Notes under the pieces: model-generated
Databases searched by the model: none
The model's input: only the letters and a program-made list of their open reading frames with translations
Told to the model about the DNA's origin: nothing
Program-made: the position numbers and the translations under genes
Part shown: piece after piece, positions 1 through 5,011 of the stretch
How the letters are laid out: each line of letters starts with the position of its first letter
Numbering within the stretch: the stretch's first letter is position 1
Assembly: GCA_937907595.1 (NCBI GenBank)
Contig: CALCXL010000450.1
Coordinates: 1 to 5,011 of the forward strand
Direction: 5' to 3'
Source of the DNA: an uncultured Pseudomonadota bacterium
GTDB taxonomy: Bacteria > Myxococcota_A > UBA796 > UBA9615
Length of the DNA: 5,011 bases

Positions 1-687
1 GTGCACGCGATGTCCGACGCAGAGAGCCCCAAGACCCCCTGGTACACCGCTGAAAACGTGCGATTCGGCACGATCCTGCTGGTGATCGTGCTGTCGGCCC
101 TGATCTTCCGGGTCAACGGCTGCGACAAGGGCCAGATCGCGCGCAGCGTCCTGGGCGACCCGGCCGTGGCCGAGCTGTCCCCGCAGCAGAAGCGGATGCA
201 GGCCCAGCTCAACACCGTGACCAGCCAGGTGGAGCAGGTCGCGGCCGCGCAGATCACCATGCAGGCCACCCTCAAGGCCGTCAGCGGCCAGACCACCCTG
301 CTGGTCAAGCACAGCGCCCACGTCGTCTACGAGTTCTCCCCCGCCACCCAGGACGAGCCCGATCCCGCGGCCCTGGGCCGGCTTCAGGGTCTGGTCCAGG
401 CCGGCGCCAGCCTGCAGGTCGTGCACCGCCCGGCGGAGGGCACCGGCCGCTCGGTGATGACCAACTGCATGTCCGCCGCCGTGGACACCAACGGCAACGT
501 GCTGTGCCAGGGGCCCGTGGTGGCCGCCAACCCCGAGCTGCCCGACGGCCGCCGCTACCAGGAGGTGGTGCGGCACGACGGCACGCTGACCCTGGCCCAC
601 TGGAACGCCGACGGCAGCAACGTGCAGGGCGCCCGGGAGCTGGGCAAGCGCAACGTGACCTGGATCGCCGCCACGCCCATGCGCTGA
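1..687 (+). CDS. single-pass membrane protein with coiled coil, function unknown
   Basis: I do not recognise this family. Counting from the GTG at position 1, the 228-residue product has a short polar N-terminus, one hydrophobic segment at about residues 22-38 (TILLVIVLSALIF core), and a Gln/Ala/Val-rich stretch at about 60-105 that looks like a coiled coil. A C-terminal domain of about 120 residues contains Cys156 and Cys169, and ends in a Trp- and Gly-containing region. I infer an N-terminal membrane anchor with the rest on one side of the membrane, probably outside, since the cysteines could pair. The start is uncertain. An in-frame ATG lies at 10, but the nine bases before it contain no Shine-Dalgarno sequence, so GTG at 1 or a start left of the window is also possible. 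It ends with TGA at 685-687 and converges on glpD. The CDS is confident, the function is not. Confidence 0.8.
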   Translation: MHAMSDAESPKTPWYTAENVRFGTILLVIVLSALIFRVNGCDKGQIARSVLGDPAVAELSPQQKRMQAQLNTVTSQVEQVAAAQITMQATLKAVSGQTTLLVKHSAHVVYEFSPATQDEPDPAALGRLQGLVQAGASLQVVHRPAEGTGRSVMTNCMSAAVDTNGNVLCQGPVVAANPELPDGRRYQEVVRHDGTLTLAHWNADGSNVQGARELGKRNVTWIAATPMR

Positions 688-693
688 CCGGCC

Positions 694-737
694 GACCGGG
701 GCCCGCCTGGCCCCGACCGCTCGTCGGCGCCCCGGTC
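694..737. terminator. nested inverted repeats between convergent genes, possible bidirectional terminator
   Basis: A perfect 9-bp inverted repeat (GACCGGGGC at 694-702, GCCCCGGTC at 729-737) encloses a 26-nt loop. Inside it a second perfect 7-bp hairpin can form (CGGGGCC at 697-703, GGCCCCG at 709-715, loop of 5 nt). The two share the left arm, so they exclude each other. They fill the gap between two genes that end toward each other, where a terminator serving both would be expected. Neither has a T-run on either strand, so this is not a classic intrinsic terminator, and such pairings arise easily at this GC content. Confidence 0.35.
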
Positions 738-741
738 CCGC

Positions 742-2451
742 TCAGTCCGCCTCGGGCTCCGACGCTTCCGGCGCCCGCTCGTGCTGCCAGGCCCGCGACG
801 CCTCCACCTCCCGGCGGTAGTCCTTCGCCGAGCCCTCCCGCTGCTCGTCGGTCCAGCCGAGCAGGGTCTGCATGCGCGCCGCCACCGCGTCCACCGCGCC
901 CAGGGCCTGGTCGTGGTGGCGGTAGTACAGCTGGGTCCGGTTCTTGAGCACGTCGGTGACGCGGGCCGCCAGCTCCTCGTGCACGGCGTAGTCCACCTGC
1001 GCGAAGATCTCCGGCCGCTCGGGCACGATGCGCTCGGCCAGCGTGGCGTCCTGCCGGCAGAGGCGGGCGACCTCCATGCTGCGCATGCCGTAGGTGTTGG
1101 CCAGCAGCTGGGCGGTGTCGGCGGCGATGCGGCCCCCACCCACGTCCAGCACCTGCTCGGCCACGCGGCCGTGGTCGTCGTCGGCGGGCCAGTTGACCCC
1201 GCCGGGCAGCGGCTCCTCCTCCGTCCGCGGCTCGTTGAGCTTGCGCGGAACGTCGCCCCGCAGGCGCAGGAGCTTGACGGCGGTGTCCACCACCTCCTTG
1301 CTCATGAGGCGGTAGGTGGTCAGCTTTCCGCCCGCGATGGTGATCAGCCCGTCCTCGCCGACCACGATGCGGTGCTCGCGGGAGACCGCCGACTCGTCCA
1401 TCTCCTTGCCCGCCTTCTCCGTGGGGCGCATCAGGGGGCGCAGGCCCGCCCAGGTGCAGTGCACGTCCGCGTGCGCGACCTGACACTCGGGGAAGTAGTG
1501 GGCCAGCGTCTCCAGCAGGTAGTCGACGTCGGCCCGGTCGGCGTGCACGTGGGCCGGATCGCCGTCGAAGTCCGTGTCCGTGGTGCCGACGTAGGTGCAG
1601 TCACCCCAGGGGATGGCGAAGAGCACGCGGCCGTCGCGGGGGTGAAAGCAGACTACGGCGTGGTTCACGGGCAGCCGGTCCCGGGACACCACGACGTGCA
1701 CGCCCTTGGTGGGGCGCAGCAGGTCCGCGGCGTCGTCCACCCCGCTCAGCTCGATGGTGCGATCGGTCCAGGGCCCCGTAGCGTTGATGACCGCGGAGGC
1801 CTGCACGACCTTGGTCTCCCCGCTGAAGGCGTCCTGCACCGTCACCGACACCAGGCGGCCGGCCTCGTCCCGCTCAAACGCCGTCGCCCGGGTCCAGGTG
1901 GCCACGACCGCGCCGGTGTCCGCGGCCTGCAGCGCGCTCTCCAACGTGAGGCGGGCGTCGTCGGTGGAGCAGTCGTAGTACAGCGGCGCGCCCTTGAGCC
2001 CCTCCTGGCGCAGGGTGGGCTCCTCCTCCGCCACCGAGCTGGGCTTGAGCTTGCGGTAGCGCTGGGGCGATCGAAAGAGCGACAGCCCCTCGTACAGCGC
2101 CATGCCCGCGGTGATCGTGGTCAGGTTGCGGCGGCCGCCCTTGTAGACCGGGAACAGGAAGCCCAGGGGGTTGACCAGGTGCGGCGCGATGTCCATGAGG
2201 ATGCGGCGCTCGCTCACGGCCTCGAAGACCAGGCTGAACTCGCCCTGCTCCAGGTAGCGCAGGCCGCCGTGCACCAGCTTGCTGGACCGCGACGACGTGC
2301 CCGACGCCAGGTCCTGCATCTCCACCAGCGCAACCTTCAGGCCACGGCGCGCCGCGTCCCGGGCGATGCCCGCGCCGTTGATCCCGCCGCCGATGACCAG
2401 GACGTCCACGTGACCGCCCAGGCGGTCCCACATCTCCTGCCGAGTGGGCAT
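742..2451 (-). CDS. glpD: aerobic-type FAD-dependent glycerol-3-phosphate dehydrogenase
   Basis: The enzyme oxidises sn-glycerol 3-phosphate to dihydroxyacetone phosphate and passes the electrons through FAD to membrane quinone. It links glycerol and phospholipid turnover to glycolysis and respiration, and is normally a peripheral protein of the inner membrane. Visible signatures are the FAD-binding Rossmann motif GGGINGAG at residues 21-28, Glu44 at the end of the second strand, the family block SSKLVHGGLRYLE at 56-68, TWAGLRPL at 333-340 and GGKLTTYR at 374-381. Arg338 and Lys376 line up by context with Arg317 and Lys354 of E. coli GlpD, as I recall that numbering. A DAO-type C-terminal domain spans about 410-535. 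At 569 residues it is longer than E. coli GlpD (501), partly through a charged Glu/Ala-rich tail after about 535. The ATG at 2449-2451 has a GGAGG ribosome site just upstream and puts the Rossmann motif at the usual distance. No glycerol kinase, facilitator or regulator gene is adjacent. Confidence 0.97.
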   Translation of the reverse strand: MPTRQEMWDRLGGHVDVLVIGGGINGAGIARDAARRGLKVALVEMQDLASGTSSRSSKLVHGGLRYLEQGEFSLVFEAVSERRILMDIAPHLVNPLGFLFPVYKGGRRNLTTITAGMALYEGLSLFRSPQRYRKLKPSSVAEEEPTLRQEGLKGAPLYYDCSTDDARLTLESALQAADTGAVVATWTRATAFERDEAGRLVSVTVQDAFSGETKVVQASAVINATGPWTDRTIELSGVDDAADLLRPTKGVHVVVSRDRLPVNHAVVCFHPRDGRVLFAIPWGDCTYVGTTDTDFDGDPAHVHADRADVDYLLETLAHYFPECQVAHADVHCTWAGLRPLMRPTEKAGKEMDESAVSREHRIVVGEDGLITIAGGKLTTYRLMSKEVVDTAVKLLRLRGDVPRKLNEPRTEEEPLPGGVNWPADDDHGRVAEQVLDVGGGRIAADTAQLLANTYGMRSMEVARLCRQDATLAERIVPERPEIFAQVDYAVHEELAARVTDVLKNRTQLYYRHHDQALGAVDAVAARMQTLLGWTDEQREGSAKDYRREVEASRAWQHERAPEASEPEAD

Positions 2452-2455
2452 GCTG

Positions 2456-2460
2456 CCTCC
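2456..2460 (-). promoter_or_regulatory. ribosome binding site of glpD
   Basis: GGAGG on the minus strand sits 4 nt before the glpD ATG. The spacing is slightly tight but usable. It fixes the start of glpD and is the only clear Shine-Dalgarno sequence seen before a start in this window. Confidence 0.7.
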
Positions 2461-2475
2461 GCTGTGAAGGGGGCA

Positions 2476-2504
2476 AACCTAGCAGCCTGCGGCAAGGATG
2501 CCGA
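2476..2504 (-). promoter_or_regulatory. candidate glpD promoter
   Basis: On the minus strand TCGGCA (2504-2499, 4 of 6 matches to TTGACA) and TAGGTT (2481-2476, 3 of 6 to TATAAT) are separated by 17 nt. Transcription would start near 2469 and give a leader of about 18 nt that still includes the GGAGG site. The TAGGTTTG segment is one of the few AT-richer spots in this gap. The matches are weak and the promoter consensus of this organism is unknown, so this is only a candidate. Confidence 0.25.
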
Positions 2505-2543
2505 CCGAGCACCGTGAGGCAGATCCGCGCGCAGCCCCGCGAG

Positions 2544-2560
2544 GGTCGACGAAGCCGACC
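2544..2560 (-). terminator. small hairpin after the lipoprotein gene
   Basis: Four bases after the stop codon of the lipoprotein gene, the minus strand can form a 7-bp stem with one G-U pair and a 3-nt loop (arms GGTCGGC and GTCGACC). Its position fits a terminator separating this gene from glpD. No T-run follows, so a Rho-independent role is doubtful. Confidence 0.3.
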
Positions 2561-2564
2561 GCGT

Positions 2565-3401
2565 TCAGTTCGCGGCGAGCCAGGCCTCCGTGGCCAGGTA
2601 GCCCTCCTCCATGCCGTCGGCCACCTGGCTGATGAGGAAGCTGTCCTGCAGCGCCAGGTTGCTGGAGCCCCACAGCGTGTTGAAGCGCAGCGTGCTGTCC
2701 CCCTCGCTGATGTTGATGGACATGCCGGTCCACTGGTCGATCGTGTCCTGGTTGGGCGCCTCCTCGCGGTACTGCTGCGTGGTCCAGGAGCGGCCCAGGA
2801 TCATCACGCCCTCCTCCTCGTAGAGGGGGACCCGCCGGTACTCCTTCTCCTGGACGTAGACCAGATCGAGCAGCGAGTTGACCCGGTGGATCGTCTCGCG
2901 CGCCGTCAGCGAGTCGCAGCTGCCGTCGACGAAGCAGCCGACGTCGCTCAGGAACTCCCGGTCGTAGGAGGCCGAGCTCGCCGTCTCCACCGGGGTCTGG
3001 TCCGTCAACTGCAGCGCCAAGCCGTGGTCGTCCAGGCTGTGCTGGCTGCGAAAGCCCACGCCGACGGGCAGCTGCAGATCCGGATCCGCGCCGGCCCAGA
3101 CGTTCACGTTGAGGTTGTCCCCATCCAGGATCGGCAGGCCCCAGGTGCGGGGCTCCCGGTCGGTGTGATCGTCCAGGGCGGCGCTGTGGTCCTGCAGCAG
3201 CGCCCGCATGTCCCGGGCCCCCACGCCCAGCTGGTCGATGTTGTCGTCGTTGAGGTGCGCGAAGAGCCAGAGGCTGAGCTCGCCCAGGTCCAGGTTGAGC
3301 TCACCGACCGTGTCCGGCACCTCCGCGGGCGGCTCGGCGCAGGCGGGGAGGAGCAGGGTGGGGAGCACCAAGGCGGAGAGCAGCAGGCCGGTGGTTCGCA
3401 T
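2565..3401 (-). CDS. predicted lipoprotein, function unknown
   Basis: The 278-residue product starts with a lipoprotein-type signal peptide: Arg2, a hydrophobic core at about 6-18, and a lipobox LPAC at 18-21, so Cys21 would become the lipid-modified first residue. Pro at the -2 position is less usual but tolerated. The mature part is acidic and probably folded. It has a Leu/Asp-rich opening (about 33-80), a region with several Asn/Asp residues (about 92-110), a closely spaced Cys156/Cys162 pair that could form a disulfide, and an Arg/Glu-rich stretch at about 185-213. I recognise no enzyme motif or named domain. I infer an exported, membrane-anchored protein, in the outer or inner membrane facing the periplasm, or on the cell surface. 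The ATG at 3399-3401 is supported by the signal peptide that follows directly, although no Shine-Dalgarno sequence precedes it. It lies 113 bp upstream of glpD and 87 bp downstream of the M16 gene. Confidence 0.85.
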   Translation of the reverse strand: MRTTGLLLSALVLPTLLLPACAEPPAEVPDTVGELNLDLGELSLWLFAHLNDDNIDQLGVGARDMRALLQDHSAALDDHTDREPRTWGLPILDGDNLNVNVWAGADPDLQLPVGVGFRSQHSLDDHGLALQLTDQTPVETASSASYDREFLSDVGCFVDGSCDSLTARETIHRVNSLLDLVYVQEKEYRRVPLYEEEGVMILGRSWTTQQYREEAPNQDTIDQWTGMSINISEGDSTLRFNTLWGSSNLALQDSFLISQVADGMEEGYLATEAWLAAN

Positions 3402-3407
3402 CGGCGG

Positions 3408-3435
3408 ACCGTAGCGAGGGCCGCGGGGCTTGCAA
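3408..3435 (-). promoter_or_regulatory. candidate promoter of the lipoprotein gene
   Basis: On the minus strand TTGCAA (3435-3430, 4 of 6 matches to TTGACA) and TACGGT (3413-3408, 3 of 6 to TATAAT) are 16 nt apart. The -10-like element ends only 6 nt before the ATG, so transcription would begin at or next to the start codon. That agrees with the missing ribosome site and would make the mRNA leaderless. TTGCAA is itself part of a short dyad, GCTT-GCA-AAGC at 3428-3438, which could be an operator half. All of this rests on weak matches. Confidence 0.25.
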
Positions 3436-3482
3436 AGCGATTCGAGCCGCGCCGGGGGCGGTCGGGGCGACGTCCTGCGGCG

Positions 3483-3503
3483 GCGATCTCAGCGCGAGAT
3501 CGC
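3483..3503 (-). terminator. perfect 8-bp hairpin across the M16 stop codon
   Basis: GCGATCTC (3483-3490) and GAGATCGC (3496-3503) are exact inverted complements with a 5-nt loop. The TGA stop of the peptidase gene (3491-3489) lies inside it, so the last codons (Ala-Ile-Ser-Arg) form the upstream arm and loop. The stem is less GC-rich than its surroundings, which makes chance pairing less likely than for the other hairpins here. It could end transcription or protect the 3' end of the mRNA. No T-run follows on the minus strand. Confidence 0.4.
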
Positions 3504-5011
3504 GTCCAGCTCCACCCGCTCGATGCGCGCCAGGGCTCCGAGCGCGTCCAGGTCCATGCGATCCACGTCGCCCACCACCGCCAGGGTGAAGGGCACGGAC
3601 TCAAAGCGCTGGGCCCACTCCGCCACGTCGTGCAGCGACGGCGCCCGCAGGCTGCGCAGCCGATCCTCGCGCGGGTCCGCGGTGTGCCCCTTGAGCCGCC
3701 AGGCCTCGGCGGTGCCCGCCACCGCGTTGAAGGCGATGCGCTGGCTGCGCAGCTTCTCCACCGTCGACGTCTTCGCCCGGCCCCAGCGATCCGGGTCCTG
3801 GGGCAGGTCGCGCAGCAGCTCCAGCAGCAGGCCCGCCACGTCGGCGGCCTTGTCGGGCTGCGTGCCCACCCCCGCGCTGACCAGGTTCTGATCGCCCAGC
3901 CGCCAGCCGCTGCCGTAGCTGGCCCAGGCCGAGTAGGCCAGGCCGCGCGCCTCGCGGATCTCCTGGAAGACCAGGCCCGCGCTGCCGCCGACGTACTCGT
4001 TCCAGAGCGCGCGCAGGGCGTACTCCTCCTCGGACCAGGGCACGTCGGGGATCACCAACTGCACGTTGGCCTGGGCCGAGTCGTGGTGCAGCAGCAGCAG
4101 CCGCGGCTTCTGGGGGCTCTGGTAGGCGATGGGCGGCTGCTCCGGCGGGTCCTGGTACAGCACGTCGGGCCGGGCCAGGAGGCGGGTGACGTCGAACTCG
4201 CCCTGGGGGCCGGTGTACAGCGAAGTGCGGCGGGTGGACAGCAGGGGCGCGGTGCGCGCGGCCAGGTCCGCGAACTCCAGGGAGAGCACCTGCTCGTCCG
4301 TGGGCGCGCCGCCCAGCCAGGGGCTCTCCTCGCCGTGCAGCGCGAAGGCCCGGAGGGCGCCGGCCGACCAGTTCAGGGTGCTGCGGTCCTCCTGTCGCCG
4401 GGCCACGCGGTCGGCCAGCTGCTTCTTCGCGTCGGCGGGATCCACCACCGGCGCGCGCAGGCGCTCCTCCACCAGGGGCAGGAGCTCCGCCAGGGCGCTG
4501 CCAGGGCCGGTCAACACGACGTCGACGTGCCGCTGCCCGCAGCGCACATCCACGTCGGCCGCCAGCGAGTAGAGGGTCGCCTCGAACGCGGTGCGGTCCA
4601 GGTCCCCCGCCCCCGAGCGGATCCACAGCGCCAGGGCGTCGCAGAGCAGCGGGTCCCGCTCGCTGCCGGTGTACCAGCGCAGCGTCAGGCGGAAGAGGTC
4701 GTCGTAGGGGTTCTTCGCGACGTACAGCGGCCCGGCGGGCGTGTCCGATCGGCTGTAGTCGACGCCGGCGGTCAGCTCCTGGGGCACCATCGGGTCGGCG
4801 CCCAGGGCCATCACCTGGTCGTGCAGTACGGACCGCGCCCCCGTGCGCAGGGGCAGGGCTTCCAGGGGCGGCGCCGTCATCGTCGGCAGCTCGGGCTCCC
4901 CGGGGCGGCGGATGGCCACCGCCCGGTCCTCGGTCAGCCAGGCCTTCGCCACCCGCACCACGTCCTCGGCGGTGACCTCGGCCAGCCGGGCGCGGGCGAC
5001 GCGCTCCTCCT
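3489..5011 (-). CDS. M16 (pitrilysin) family zinc peptidase, C-terminal part; 5' end outside window
   Basis: The reading frame is open to the right edge, so the gene begins beyond 5011; 506 residues are visible. The first 30 or so (RLAEVTAEDVVRVAKAWL, then RAVAIRRP) match the usual end of an M16 domain. A Pro-rich linker follows, and then a second M16-like unit from about residue 75 to the end. This second unit has no HxxEH zinc motif: where it is expected (about 105-135) the sequence reads RWYTGSERDPLLCDALALW. It does keep the REARGLAYS block at about 352-360, with Arg352 and Tyr359 corresponding to the Arg/Tyr pair that binds substrate in this family. In two-domain M16 enzymes the N-terminal half carries zinc and the C-terminal half completes the chamber, so I infer that the catalytic half lies outside the window. 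The frame contains a GTG codon at 4961, but the conserved residues continue upstream of it, so it is not the true start. A signal peptide and cellular location cannot be judged from here. Confidence 0.92.
   Translation of the reverse strand, partial: EERVARARLAEVTAEDVVRVAKAWLTEDRAVAIRRPGEPELPTMTAPPLEALPLRTGARSVLHDQVMALGADPMVPQELTAGVDYSRSDTPAGPLYVAKNPYDDLFRLTLRWYTGSERDPLLCDALALWIRSGAGDLDRTAFEATLYSLAADVDVRCGQRHVDVVLTGPGSALAELLPLVEERLRAPVVDPADAKKQLADRVARRQEDRSTLNWSAGALRAFALHGEESPWLGGAPTDEQVLSLEFADLAARTAPLLSTRRTSLYTGPQGEFDVTRLLARPDVLYQDPPEQPPIAYQSPQKPRLLLLHHDSAQANVQLVIPDVPWSEEEYALRALWNEYVGGSAGLVFQEIREARGLAYSAWASYGSGWRLGDQNLVSAGVGTQPDKAADVAGLLLELLRDLPQDPDRWGRAKTSTVEKLRSQRIAFNAVAGTAEAWRLKGHTADPREDRLRSLRAPSLHDVAEWAQRFESVPFTLAVVGDVDRMDLDALGALARIERVELDAISR

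Noticed and set aside
106..123. Possible lipobox (VNGC at residues 38-41) in the first protein
   Set aside because: Asn at -2 and an Arg inside the supposed cleavage region, together with a long polar N-terminus, fit a membrane anchor better than a lipoprotein signal.
305..1486. 393-residue minus-strand open frame overlapping glpD and the first gene
   Set aside because: The product is an Arg/Gly/Pro/Ala-rich low-complexity translation in the wrong frame of glpD, running through the antisense of the membrane protein gene.
781..2517. 578-residue open frame on the plus strand covering nearly all of glpD
   Set aside because: It is the antisense shadow of glpD. Long open antisense frames are expected at this GC content, and its Val/Gly/His/Arg-rich product has no family motif.
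3449..3470. G-rich tract that might form a G-quadruplex
   Set aside because: Only two runs reach four or more G and the run between them has two, so a stable three-tier quadruplex is not supported.
4085..4105. CAG-type trinucleotide run
   Set aside because: It is a short coding run within the M16 gene, encoding a Leu stretch in RLLLLHH; too short and too typical of GC-rich Leu codon use to call a repeat.
3601..4626. 341-residue minus-strand open frame within the M16 gene
   Set aside because: It is an out-of-frame reading of the peptidase gene with an Arg/Gly/Ala-biased translation and no recognisable domain.

Overview
The window is about 70% GC and holds four protein-coding genes, packed with gaps of 54 to 113 bp. 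One gene lies on the plus strand and three follow each other on the minus strand. High GC, third-position G/C preference, a predicted lipoprotein of no recognised family and a two-domain M16 peptidase together suggest a high-GC Gram-negative bacterium. Myxococcota or a related former delta-proteobacterial lineage is my best guess, but this is an inference from style of sequence, not from a marker gene.

Layout. Positions 1-687 (+) encode a small single-pass membrane protein with a coiled-coil stretch and an unrecognised C-terminal domain. A 54-bp convergent gap with nested inverted repeats separates it from glpD at 742-2451 (-), the FAD-dependent glycerol-3-phosphate dehydrogenase and the only gene here with a confident metabolic role. 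Upstream of glpD on the same strand, after 113 bp, is a predicted lipoprotein of unknown function (2565-3401, -). Upstream of that, after 87 bp, is the C-terminal part of an M16 (pitrilysin-family) zinc peptidase (3489 to beyond 5011, -). Its visible half lacks the zinc motif but keeps the Arg/Tyr pair, so the catalytic half should lie past the right edge.

How the genes relate. The three minus-strand genes are in the order M16 peptidase, lipoprotein, glpD. The gaps are large enough for separate promoters and hold plausible hairpins, so I see no strong case for one operon. No glpK, glpF or glpR homologue lies beside glpD. The M16 peptidase and the lipoprotein may both act in the cell envelope, but nothing in the sequence links them directly. 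I found no mobile element, CRISPR array, tRNA, rRNA or phage gene. This looks like ordinary chromosomal housekeeping sequence with two uncharacterised envelope-type proteins, and I do not see a clear new system.
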